Of a stretch of DNA of 64,000 nucleotides, positions 23,600 to 35,631 are shown one piece after another. The position numbers were made by a program, and so were the translations under genes. The DNA lies in NCBI GenBank assembly GCA_963555705.1, contig OY743174.1:62580234-62644233 (forward strand), read 5' to 3'. The notes beneath the pieces were generated by a model that worked only from the letters and a program-made list of their open reading frames with translations, did not search any database and had not been told where the DNA came from. Position 1 is the first letter of the stretch; each line of letters begins with the position of its first letter. This DNA comes from Ligustrum vulgare (Eukaryota; Streptophyta; Magnoliopsida; Lamiales; Oleaceae).

Positions 23600-24221
23600 C
23601 CAATTAAGTGTTTTGATGATTTAGACAGTGAATGTAATAGTATTTATAAGTTAAAAATATCATCATCAGATGAAGAATCGAAGAAAATATATATGTGAAT
23701 GAAATTTAAGAAGTACAAGGATTAGATATTGAAACAACTGAGGAAGAAGAAGACTCGGTAGAAGGAATTTTTCAAGAAATTTGTAGCACCCCGAGTTCTA
23801 AATACCCGGTTCACCACGTCATCGTCCGATCTAACTTTTCAAATAATATTTTTGCGGAAGAAATAACTGAAATTCATTTTTGGCAACATTAAATAAATTG
23901 TAATGGTCGATAAAATTGAAAACATTTATGAAACAATTCGAAATAATAAATCGAGCCATTAATATTGTAAAGCAATTGACAATGTCATAATTTCTCAAAT
24001 AACTGAAATTCTCAAAATTATCCAATGTTTGGAAATACGGAAATCATTAAAATAAGGTTTTCAACCATTTAACGTCTATTTCCACAATCATCCATCACTT
24101 GCCACCCTCTCCGAAATCTGCAAATGTTGTTAAAATAGACATGAGCATTTCATAGAAATACTCAGTAGACTCATCGCCAATTAATTAATCTACAATATAA
24201 TTGAACACATAAATGCAGACT

Positions 24222-24430
24222 CTTTAGAAATCATAGGGTGTGGGTTGCTCTTCTCGTACATTAAAGCACATGGCTTCTTTCTGAAAAATCATAGGCTTTT
24301 TAGAAATCATAGGGTGTGGGTTGCTCTTCTTGTGCATTAAAGCACGTGGCTTCTCTTTGAAAATCATGGGCTCTTTAAAATCATAGGGTGTGGGTTGCTC
24401 TTTCTTCTCGTGCACATAAGACACATAAGT
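24222..24430. repeat. Three copies of a ~75 bp tandem repeat in solo LTR A
   Basis: The anchor TCATAGGGTGTGGGTTGCTC recurs at 24231, 24307 and 24382. Copies have diverged slightly. Confidence 0.85.
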
Positions 24431-24848
24431 TATGCATAACATCATCATTTATCTTGCAAGATATTCTCTTCTTTCTTTCTCATGCATAAAAGCACATAAG
24501 TTATGACAAGCATAACAACATAAATATTTCATAAGAAATATATTCTCATCTCATTTCATGAAATAACTTTCACATAAATCACGTAACATACACATTCACA
24601 TGCAATCATAATTTAAATCAATTAATAGGGGCGAGTCTACCTTAAACTTTGACGAGTGCAAAGTTGAGCGGGAAACGACTTCAATTCTTTAATTCTCCGT
24701 ACGCTTCGTCTAGCCAATTAGAAGGTTAAGTCGAAATAGTCTTTTGAAATTTATAGTTTAAAATGCTAATTTACAATTTGAGGACTGAAATTGATGTTTT
24801 GAAAGTTGAGGGACTAAAATGAATACTTTTGAAAGTTGAGATTTATAA

Positions 24849-24850
<2 letters not shown>

Positions 24851-24932
<82 letters not shown>
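24851..24932. repeat. (TA)n microsatellite, ~80 bp
   Basis: A nearly pure TA dinucleotide run inside solo LTR A. Confidence 0.95.
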
Positions 24933-24934
<2 letters not shown>

Positions 24935-25734
24935 TTTTAAATTACTATGAACAAAATCAAAAGACTTTTAAAATATGGGGCTTAAATGATTACTTTTGAA
25001 ATTTAGGGCTGAAATGATCATTTTAAAACTTGGGGACTGATTTGAAATAACTTTAAAAGCTTGGGGACTAAAGTACAATTTCTGAAAAATAAATCAAATT
25101 TATATTATTCAGATCTTTACTCTCTCTCTCACTTGTTATTCTCTCTCTCTCTCCATCGACCAAAACAGAGGAGAAGACAGGGAAGGCGACTGACGGCGGA
25201 AAATTTGGGAAAAACGGCGGTTTCGTCGGCGAAACACCGACGGAAAGTGGCGGCGAAGGAGGGTTCCGGTTGTGTGAGAGTTTTGGTGCGAGATTGGCGA
25301 ACAACTGAGGTGAAACCGAAACTTAAATTTCGAACTTGGGCTGCGATTTTCCGGTGGTGGTTGAGGTAAGTGGATGTGTGGTGTTTGATTATAGTTTTTG
25401 GGTTTGATTTTGGTTGGGATTGGGCAGTGATGATGATGGGTGTGTGTGGTGGTGTCGCGGCGGGATTGTGACGGTTTCGAACGGTGGTTGAGGTGGAAAT
25501 GGGTGGTGGCTGCGTTGGTGTTGTTGATGATGGAGGTGAATGAGGTGAGTGGGCTGTGGCTGGGCAGTGGACGAAAGTGGTGGTGGTGGTGGTGACGGGT
25601 TGTGCAGGGGGTTGGTCTTGGCCGGTTGTGGTAGCACTGCAGTAGGTTGTGGTCGATGAATGGTGGTTCTTGGTTTGGGCGTGGAGACGGAGGTGAGCTG
25701 GGGGTGGCTTGGTGACGGTTTGGAGTGGTGAAGC

Positions 25735-28408
25735 TGTAGCGACCTGGAATTTTCATTTCTTTTTAATAAAATGTTTTAAGACTTTAAATGCGCGTCGCTA
25801 CGACTTCTTCCAATTTAATTTAAAAGAGTATTCGTCTAGCCAAATTATAAATGAAATTTACTTAATTTTTCATAATATTCAAATTTCAGAATTTTATTCA
25901 AAATATCCCAACGTCACCGTTTTAAATTTTAATTCAAAAATTTAACGATTTTAAAGCCCAAGAGCAAAATTTTATTTTATTATCAACCAATTAAAGTTCA
26001 GCCTCTTTTTTTTTTCTTTTTTTTTTTCCCAATTTAAAACCACAATCAGACATTTTTCCTCTCTTAAAGGGAATTCACACACGTTTATCATACCCCACAA
26101 TCCGCTTCCCTTCCATCTTTCAGCCCTCTCCTTCAATGGTTAGTCATTAACTCCATCCCTGATTCTCTCCCCCAAGTCCCTCAATTCTGCATCCAGTGAT
26201 CTCAGTTCCTGCAATCCATCCTCAATCGGCATGTTACCAACTTCAACAAAGCAATCTTCCATTTTCATTTTTCAAACTCCCTGATTCTCTCCCTCATACT
26301 TCCTAAGATAACATATACAATCCTGCAATTCATCTTAATCAGAAAACGATCCTAATCATCCTCTGGCAGCCCCCTCAATTCTGCATTTAGCTGATCACCA
26401 TCAACAAGACTCCCTCAATCTACCAAATTCAGCAAAACAAACATAGGCAATTTACCAACTTCAGCAAGCAAAACAGTAGCTTATACCCCATTGTTCCTCC
26501 CACACGAAACTCACACAGGCCAAGCAAACAATAATTCTGGTAAGGATTCAGCCTCTCTGACCAGTTATCTCCAATTTCGAAATTCACATATTGATGTTAG
26601 AACATAAATTTCTAATCGTCAATGATGTGAGAATGCACACAAACAAAAAACCAAAATCCCCAATTCAACACCTCATTTCCACCCAGTCGAACCAGAACCT
26701 GCAGAACCTCTTCCACCTTCATCGCCAACTGAACCCAACAAACACCGCACCTCCACTGCACACCCATTTTTATCATCACCATCATGGCCAAGACCACCCG
26801 CAGCAACACCCCAACCACACCCGGCCAACCACCATCACGACCCTCATCATCACCACAAACCGCCCCTGCCCAACTCTCAAATCCAAGCCACACCCCCAAA
26901 AATCAAACCCAAAACCGAATTAAAAACGTTACCCATAACTTACCTCAACCTTCACTGGAATTTATTCGCCGGAAAAACCATGAACTCGATCCCCATAACC
27001 TCGGATACCTCCATTTTTCGAAGCCAAAACGACCCCAAAAATCTCTTCTCTTTACACATTCACATACCCACACCGCCACCCCTGCACGGCGGCCCCAGCG
27101 CCGGAACGGAGAGGCGGAACCCTCCTTGCCGTCGCCCGCGACCTCACTGTCTCTCTCTCACGGCTCCTTACTCTCTCTCTAGTTCCGGTTTTGAGAAATG
27201 AGAGAAGTTGAGGATTTTATTTTATCAAGTTTCAGATTTACCCTTTCAGTCCCAAGATTCAAAAGATATTAATTTCAGTCCTCTTGTTTTAAATGATTTC
27301 AATTTAATTTCAAATATTTTTATAATTTACAAATCGCCGTCGAAGGACTGATTCGCGAGTTGCGACCCGCACCTCTCTCTCTCTTGCTCTCTGATTTGAA
27401 AATGGGGGAAGAGAGATGAAATATTGTATATATTTTGATTTTCGAAAATTTGCCTATTAGTCCCCCAAGTTCGAAAATGAATTAATTCGGCCCCCTTTAA
27501 CTTTAAACTCTTTTATTCCAGCCACTATATTTTTATTCGTTTTGAGCTTCAACCCAACTTTTAGAAAAGTATTCATTTTAGTCCCTCAACTTTCAAAAGT
27601 ATTCATTTTAGTCCCTCAACTTTCAATGTATTCATTTTAGTCCCCCAAGTTTTAAAATAATCATTTCAGTCCCTAAAGTTCAAAGTTATTTAAATCAGTT
27701 TTAAAGAATTAAATTGGACTCATTATTTTAAGTTGTGCTGGACGAGGCGCTTGGACATTTAGAAGAATAACGTGAACTCTCTTGCTCAACTTTCAAACTC
27801 GTGATTTGAGGTAGACTCGCCCCCATTAATTGATTTATATTATAATTGCATGTGTTATGTGGATTTGTGTGATTTTATGCTTAATTGCATGAGAAAAGAA
27901 TATCTCTTTTGAGATAAAGAATTTATGTTATGCTGGACATAACTTATCTGCTAGCCAAGAAAAGAAAAGAATGTGTTCATTTGCGTTCACTATGTGATGC
28001 CTATGAATAAGAAAAGAATGTCACTACATTATTTGCATGATTACGTGTTCAATTATCTTGTAGATTAATTACTGGCGATGAGTCTACTGAGTATTTCATT
28101 TTTGAAATGCTCAACCCGTTATTTTAACATTTTTGCAGATTTCGGAGACGGTGGCGAGTGATGGATAATGACGGCAAATTACAAATTGATATTTTTTTAA
28201 AAGTCGTGAACTTTGAAATAATTATTTCATTTTATCAAGAAATGTCATTTTTATAAATTTGTACGAAAATACATATTCCATTTGAATTATCGCTAAACTT
28301 TTATTCCATAAATGCGATATTCAATATTTAGCCATTTTCCGCAACAAAGTTTATTCAAGAATTTAGAAAAGTGACGTTCCCGCGCTCCTCGGAATTCGGG
28401 GCGTTACA
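25735..28408 (+). repeat. 5' LTR of the gypsy-like element
   Basis: Begins TGTAGCGACCTGG and ends TTCGGGGCGTTACA. It includes a run of TTTTAGTCCCTCAACTTT-type repeats at about 27560-27670. Open frames at 26591-27201 recur in the other LTR and show only proline/threonine/histidine-rich composition, so I do not call them genes. Confidence 0.95.
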
Positions 28409-28413
28409 GAAGC

Positions 28414-28425
28414 TGGTATCAGAGC
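28414..28425 (+). promoter_or_regulatory. Primer-binding site, initiator tRNA-Met
   Basis: TGGTATCAGAGC, five bases after the 5' LTR, is complementary to the 3' end of plant initiator tRNA-Met and would prime minus-strand synthesis. Confidence 0.9.
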
Positions 28426-28426
28426 G

Positions 28427-31400
28427 GGTCTACGTTTCTGTAGACTTACAATTTTTTTTTGCAAAATAAGAAAATAAATTTTTCTAAAAATAATAGAAAT
28501 AATGTTTTGACGACTTTTGCCATTGCCATCATTTTCCGCCGACTCCGAAGGTAACGAAGTTTAGTATGTTTACTTTATTGATTTATTTCGGATACTTGAG
28601 AATAAATGTTTTGAGAATTTGACGAGAAAAGAAAAGAAAAGAAAAAAACGAGAAAGAATTAGAAAACTAGTATCCGAAATAATGAGGAAGAAATAAAGAA
28701 AGAAATGGGTTTTGGAGTATAACGAGAAATTTTTCAGAAAGAAAGAAAAGAAAGAAAAACGAGTGTTGAGCATAATGGGAATAATATGATTTAAGAATGA
28801 TTTCAAAATAATTTTTTGTCCTCGAGTTTAGAAATGATGAACCCTACCTGGACTTTGCATAATTGATTTTAGACATGGCACTAAGTATGAGAATTCAACG
28901 GAAAGGATTTGACAATATTTTCGAAATAACTATTGTTTTGATTAAACGAGAAATAGCAAGTCAGTTTTATGAAGTTGTGATGAAATGTTGAGGTTATAAG
29001 TGATGTAACTTTATTGAGACTAATTATGAGAAGAATTTTGGAATTTGAGATTTAAAGATTTGGTTCGTAGTTATTGGGAATTAAGTAATGGATATTGTGT
29101 TGAGTAAGTGAATTATTTCCTCTATTTTGAAGAGAAGTTTATTATGTAGTTTGATCTGGTGATTAAAATTTGGGAATATGATTTGTGATATATATTGTAA
29201 TCTTTTGAGCCAATTAAGGTATTGAAGGAAGTGAGATATTGATATTGGAAGCTATGATTTGAAAGTGTTATGTTGAGAAATTATGAATGAATTTTTTTGG
29301 GATATTTTTTTGATGATATTGAAGTGTTAGAATTGTTGTCAATATTTAAATAGTGGTGGACAAATTTGGAGATAATTGTTATTGTTGGTTATAAAGTATA
29401 CCTACGGGTTGGATAAAGTCCAAATTACAAAGGAGACTCTGCCTAGAATTTTATCATTTGGAATTAAGAGCATAATATGGTATGTAACTACTAAGGGAAT
29501 TGAGGTTAGAATTGCAAGTTCATAAGCGAGATTTAGTAAATGATAAGTTATATTTTGAAAGAAAAGTATTATGGCGTTATTGGGAAGAATCTTAATTATT
29601 CTTGGGAACGAATTTATCACTAGTAAGGAATGATCACTTGTATTGGAGAATATTATGAATTATGAGGATAGGAGATAATACTGTTGATTTATTTTGGAAT
29701 TTGATCGGGAAGATATGTTAGGGATAAGCTGATGATATTATGTTATACTACATAAAGAGAATATTCAGGTAATTTCTATCGTTTTAATTATTTTGGTGAT
29801 TTTTGGTGATAAGAAGTTAGAGATGACAAATTATTATGGTTTGATATATTTTTAAGAAATAGTAAAGATTTGGAGAGAATTTTTCATGGATTTTTGTAAC
29901 GGGATTACAGAGATTAGTGATGAGACGTGATGTCATTTGGGTTATTGAATAATGACTTAAGTAGTCAGCAAATATTTCTTTATACAGAGTTTAGAGGCTA
30001 TGTTGAGATCTTGCATTTTAGACCTTTGTGATGGTTAGGAAAACCAGTTACCGTTTGTTGAATTTACATGTAATATGATTATTGGGAATAGTCAGTTATC
30101 ATGAATGAGAGATATTGGAAGTATTTTATAGTGAGATGCCCTTAAAGGAGTAACCATTTGTTCAAAGTGGGAAATTGGGGACAGGTGATTGAATGTTTGG
30201 GATTATGATTGTCATAAGGTCATTTGTATATAAAAGGTACAATAGATGATTGTAAGGAATAATGTGATGATGAGAACTGAAGGTAATGATGTGTTGAGAT
30301 TATGGAATAAGTTCATGAATAAGTTATTGCTATATTTGGTTCTAAGTAGAATTCGAAAAAAGAGGAGTTTCAGTCATGGAAATGAATCAGGATTTCCTCG
30401 TAATGTGAATGATCCACTGATATACATTAAGTTTTCAATATTGATGAAAGAAATTTTATCAGGTCCTAGATTTGTACAAGTATTGATGAAGTAATACATT
30501 TGATCAGAGAGAGGCTTATGATTTATCATATCTTGAAATTTTGGAGATTGTTAATGATGGTATCTTGTTTAGCAAATAAGAAACGAAATTTTATGTAATT
30601 GTTCTTGTGGAAAGAATTTGTGGAAAATAGGGATAAGACTTCACAGTGATGACTTATTTTGGAATGGTGTGCAGAGAAGTGACAACGGTAGAATCCAAGA
30701 TTTATTAGTCTGAGAGATTGATGTATAATCTTAGCGAGCAGATTTGACGTATAAGGTTCACGTGATAGGTATGATGGGTATTATAGAGAGATGGATATGA
30801 ATATTTGAGGTTACATGATACGATGATAAGTGACAGGTTACATGATTACTACAAAGATATGGTGACTAGACAGTTAAGGGATGTTATGGTTATTCCGTGA
30901 AGAATAGTGTGAATATTGAGTTAATTGATCTTATCTTGATGGTTTAATACATTATGGTGAAATATTACATACGATTGGGAATTTTCACCTTGAGTCATAA
31001 TATATGGGTTTATTTAAAAGATTTGGTGATGCAGTTTCGATTAATTATTATCGGTTGTATTTTGATGTGAGTAAAGTATTTTGCTACAATAATGGAAAAC
31101 CTGAGAAGATCATTTGTGTGACTTTTACTTATGATGGGATTGTACCTTTAGGTTAAGCAAACTTGATGAGAAATACTATATGATTCACAGAAGTCCTATT
31201 CAATGGTGATAGACTTAATCAGAGTATTGTTCATAAGTGTGACATGAATTGAAGTTTTGGGAGAACATGGAAAGTTGAATCTTGAACTTCAGATTGAGAA
31301 ATTAGTGAAGTTTCTTAAGTTTGAGAATAACATACCTGATCCGTATGATGTTTTAAGTTAGTATCTTAGCCCTCAGTTAGAATGAGTATGTGATACCGAG

Positions 31401-31729
31401 TACTTGATGCATGATTTAAAAGTATGGATTAAAGGATTTAAGTTTGAATTCTCCGATTTTGAAAAGGAAGTTTCAGTCGAACTTATAAATGATTTCGTTG
31501 GTACATCTTTTCAGAAAGATTCTACCAAGTTTGGGTTTTGTACTCAATATTTTGGAATTGATATCGCGCTTATATATTTTGGATCATAAGGATTTATTCT
31601 TGATCAATCTTCTTGATTTTAGGTTAAGCATTTGGATCAATGAATATTTTGTAGTTTCGATATTTGTATAGATCCTATAAAAAGGTACCTTTCGTTTTGA
31701 CAAGAGAGGGAATTTAAGATCTCATTTTA
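28427..31729 (+). other. Non-coding interior of the gypsy-like element
   Basis: About 3.3 kb with no long frame and no recognisable Gag, protease, RT or integrase motif. The first part is purine-rich (GAAAAGAAAAGAAAG runs near 28625-28760). It may be decayed gag-pol or unrelated filler; I could not tell which. Confidence 0.6.
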
Positions 31730-32060
31730 TCGGATCATTTGGAATATTGGAGAAGGTAGGTAATGTGGCTTATTGTTTGACTTCACCACCAGAACTTGCA
31801 GCTGTTCACAAAGTCTTTCATGTTTACCTACTGAGAAAGTATGTTCATGATTCAAATCACATGGTAAATTATTAGTTTATTTTAGTCTAAAAATATTTGA
31901 CTTATGAAGAGGCACATATGTGCATAGTAGAGAGAAAAGTCCATGTCCTAAGAAATAAAGAAATTTCTCTAGTCAAAGTCCAGTGGGGTAGACATGGTAG
32001 CAATGAGGCTACTTGAGAGAAAGAAAAGAAATTCTGGTTAAGTATCCAGACATCATAGAT
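31730..32060 (+). pseudogene. Gypsy pol C-terminal remnant
   Basis: A frame near 31756 reads GNVAYCLTSPPELAAVHKVF followed by HVYLLRKYVHDSNHM, which matches the segment after integrase in plant chromodomain-type gypsy elements. It soon meets a stop (31873), and similarity continues in broken form to the sequence VKVQW near 31975. This is the best evidence for the Ty3/gypsy class of the element. Confidence 0.75.
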
Positions 32061-32107
32061 CGAGTAAGTTTAATTTCGAGGACGAAATTATTTTAAGTGG
32101 AGAAAGT

Positions 32108-32320
32108 TGTAGCGACCGAGAAATTTTCAAACTTAAAAGACTTGTTTTACCAAACTTGTCGCTACGACTCTCCAAATTTAACAATTATTATTCAAAATCA
32201 GCGCTCTCGTCTAGTCATATTAATTAAGATTTTAAGAAAGAAGGAACTTTGAAGTATCCAAGTATTTTAGATCAAGAAAAATTAAATTTCGAGGACGAAA
32301 TTATTTTAAGGTGGTAGGGT
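32108..32320 (+). repeat. Vestigial LTR head and duplicated polypurine region
   Basis: TGTAGCGACCGAG at 32108 opens a ~130 bp fragment resembling an LTR start. Both this fragment and the real 3' LTR are preceded by the same block, TTTCGAGGACGAAATTATTT (about 32072 and 32288). The pre-LTR segment is thus present twice, in diverged form. Confidence 0.75.
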
Positions 32321-34988
32321 TGTAGCGACCTGGAATTTTCATTTCTTTTTAATAAAATGTTTTAAGACTTTAAATGCGCGTCGCTACGACTTCTTCCAAT
32401 TTAATTTAAAAGAGTATTCGTCTAGCCAAATTATAAATGAAATTTACTTAATTTTTCATAATATTCAAATTTCAGAATTTTATTCAAAATATCCCAACGT
32501 CACCGTTTTAAATTTTAATTCAAAAATTTAACGATTTTAAAGCCCAAGAGCAAAATTTTATTTTATTATCAACCAATTAAAGTTCAGCCTCTTTTTTTTT
32601 TTTTTTTCCCAATTTAAAACCACAATCAGACATTTTTCCTCTCTTAAAGGGAATTCACACACGTTTATCATACCCCACAATCCGCTTCCCTTCCATCTTT
32701 CAGCCCTCTCCTTCAATGGTTAGTCATTAACTCCATCCCTGATTCTCTCCCCCAAGTCCCTCAATTCTGCATCCAGTAATCTCAGTTCCTGCAATCCATC
32801 CTCAATCGGCATGTTACCAACTTCAACAAAGCAATCTTCCATTTTCATTTTTCAAACTCCCTGATTCTCTCCCTCATACTTCCTAAGATAACATATACAA
32901 TCCTGCAATTCATCTTAATCAGAAAACGATCCTAATCATCCTCTGGCAGCCCCCTCAATTCTGCATTTAGCTGATCACCATCAACAAGACTCCCTCAATC
33001 TACCAAATTCAGCAAAACAAACATAGGCAATTTACCAACTTCAGCAAGCAAAACAGTAGCTTATACCCCATTGTTCCTCCCACACGAAACTCACACAGGC
33101 CAAGCAAACAATAATTCTGGTAAGGATTCAGCCTCTCTGACCAGTTATCTCCAATTTCGAAATTCACATATTGATGTTAGAACATAAATTTCTAATCGTC
33201 AATGATGTGAGAATGCACACAAACAAAAAACCAAAATCCCCAATTCAACACCTCATTTCCACCCAGTCGAACCAGAACCTGCAGAACCTCTTCCACCTTC
33301 ATCGCCAACTGAACCCAACAAACACCGCACCTCCACTGCACACCCATTTTTATCATCACCATCATGGCCAAGACCACCCGCAGCAACACCCCAACCACAC
33401 CCGGCCAACCACCATCACGACCCTCATCATCACCACAAACCGCCCCTGCCCAACTCTCAAATCCAAGCCACACCCCCAAAAATCAAACCCAAAACCGAAT
33501 TAAAAACGTTACCCATAACTTACCTCAACCTTCACTGGAATTTATTCGCCGGAAAAACCATGAACTCGATCCCCATAACCTCGGATACCTCCATTTTTCG
33601 AAGCCAAAACGACCCCAAAAATCTCTTCTCTTTACACATTCACATACCCACACCGCCACCCCTGCACGGCGGCCCCAGCGCCGGAACGGAGAGGCGGAAC
33701 CCTCCTTGCCGTCGCCCGCGACCTCACTGTCTCTCTCTCACGGCTCCTTACTCTCTCTCTAGTTCCGGTTTTGAGAAATGAGAGAAGTTGAGGATTTTAT
33801 TTTATCAAGTTTCAGATTTACCCTTTCAGTCCCAAGATTCAAAAGATATTAATTTCAGTCCTCTTGTTTTAAATGATTTCAATTTAATTTCAAATATTTT
33901 TATAATTTACAAATCGCCGTCGAAGGACTGATTCGCGAGTTGCGACCCGCACCTCTCTCTCTCTTGCTCTCTGATTTGAAAATGGGGGAAGAGAGATGAA
34001 ATATTGTATATATTTTGATTTTCGAAAATTTGCCTATTAGTCCCCCAAGTTCGAAAATGAATTAATTCGGCCCCCTTTAACTTTAAACTCTTTTATTCCA
34101 GCCACTATATTTTTATTCGTTTTGAGCTTCAACCCAACTTTTAGAAAAGTATTCATTTTAGTCCCTCAACTTTCAAAAGTATTCATTTTAGTCCCTCAAC
34201 TTTCAATGTATTCATTTTAGTCCCCCAAGTTTTAAAATAATCATTTCAGTCCCTAAAGTTCAAAGTTATTTAAATCAGTTTTAAAGAATTAAATTGGACT
34301 CATTATTTTAAGTTGTGCTGGACGAGGCGCTTGGACATTTAGAAGAATAACGTGAACTCTCTTGCTCAACTTTCAAACTCGTGATTTGAGGTAGACTCGC
34401 CCCCATTAATTGATTTATATTATAATTGCATGTGTTATGTGGATTTGTGTGATTTTATGCTTAATTGCATGAGAAAAGAATATCTCTTTTGAGATAAAGA
34501 ATTTATGTTATGCTGGACATAACTTATCTGCTAGCCAAGAAAAGAAAAGAATGTGTTCATTTGCGTTCACTATGTGATGCCTATGAATAAGAAAAGAATG
34601 TCACTACATTATTTGCATGATTACGTGTTCAATTATCTTGTAGATTAATTACTGGCGATGAGTCTACTGAGTATTTCATTTTTGAAATGCTCAACCCGTT
34701 ATTTTAACATTTTTGCAGATTTCGGAGACGGTGGCGAGTGATGGATAATGACGGCAAATTACAAATTGATATTTTTTTAAAAGTCGTGAACTTTGAAATA
34801 ATTATTTCATTTTATCAAGAAATGTCATTTTTATAAATTTGTACGAAAATACATATTCCATTTGAATTATCGCTAAACTTTTATTCCATAAATGCGATAT
34901 TCAATATTTAGCCATTTTTCGCAACAAAGTTTATTCAAGAATTTAGAAAAGTGACGTTCCCGCGCTCCTCGGAATTCGGGGCGTTACA
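32321..34988 (+). repeat. 3' LTR of the gypsy-like element
   Basis: 2668 bp, nearly identical to 25735-28408. The poly-T tract is T16 here and T10-C-T11 in the 5' LTR. Confidence 0.95.
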
Positions 34989-35631
34989 GAAGCTGTTGTT
35001 TGGTCGAGGTGATGGTGACTGCCTGCGGTGGGAGTACACGAACCTGGGGTGGTGACGGTGCTTGGGTGGAGGTGGCGGCTTGGCAGTGGACTAGTGGGGC
35101 GATGAGTTGCTGCAATGGTTGGTCTTGGCCGCAGGGTAAGGGTTGCGTGAAGGTGCAGTGGGTGATGGCTGCATTGGTTGTTGGGTTGAGGGAGGATGTA
35201 TAGGGAGTGTGAGGATGAATTATGAAGTTGGTGGGGGTATGGGTTGAAGTTTGGAGGAGTTGGTGATGTATAATGGAGTGGGTGGAAGTATGGGATGGAT
35301 GTGATTGATGGAAAGTTTGACAAGTAATACACTAAAATTGAGGAAAATCGTACGCGAGAATCAACTAGGTCGGAAATGAATATGATAAAATGAGCTTGAC
35401 GTAATTTAAAATTTAAAACGGTTTGAAAAGAATAATTTAAATAAATAATTAAAATAATATAATTTTGAAATTCGAAATTGATTTAAAATCGAATGGACTG
35501 ATATTTCTCAATTTGACTAGACGAACGCGTCGCGACGTTAACGTAAAAATGGGTGAGATCGCAGCGGCACGTTTTTCGAAACTTTGAAATAATTATTACA
35601 TTGCGTAAAAATTCTCGGTCGCTACAAAATT

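Larger units (their letters stand above)
25735..34988 (+). mobile_element. Ty3/gypsy-like LTR retrotransposon, 9254 bp, coding-dead
   Basis: It has two LTRs of 2674 and 2668 bp, a primer-binding site just after the 5' LTR, a purine-rich tract before the 3' LTR, and the 5 bp duplication GAAGC on both sides (25730-25734 and 34989-34993). The 3.9 kb interior has no long frame; only its last part resembles the end of gypsy pol. The LTRs differ by two transitions (26198/32778 and 28339/34919) and one poly-T length change, so insertion is recent. This suggests a non-autonomous element moved by proteins from a related copy. Confidence 0.93.
23782..35626 (-). mobile_element. Solo LTR A, split by a later retrotransposon
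   Basis: On the minus strand it runs from TGTAGCGACCGAGAATTTT (at 35626) to GAACTCGGGGTGCTACA (at 23782). The 5 bp duplication AAATT flanks it at 23777-23781 and 35627-35631. With the nested element (25735-34988 and one GAAGC copy) removed it is about 2586 bp. Its ends resemble the LTRs of the nested element (TGTAGCGACC...CGTTACA), so the two belong to related families in opposite orientation. It interrupts the pararetrovirus between coat and movement protein. Short proline/histidine-rich frames on the minus strand (25136-25756) are LTR sequence, not genes. Confidence 0.9.

Noticed and set aside
24222..24430. Possible CRISPR-like repeat array
   Set aside because: Repeats of ~75 bp are adjacent with no unique spacers, in a plant LTR.
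25136..25756. A 206-codon minus-strand frame rich in proline and histidine
   Set aside because: It falls within solo LTR A and crosses the boundary of the nested element, so it is a chance frame in a GC-rich LTR segment.
26591..27201. Proline/threonine-rich open frames, also at 33171-33781
   Set aside because: They lie inside the two LTRs and are duplicated with them; composition is low-complexity and no domain is visible.
23782..35626. Solo LTR A as the 5' and 3' LTRs of one large element
   Set aside because: Its two parts are the left and right pieces of a single LTR, in the opposite orientation to the element between them, with separate duplications for each insertion.
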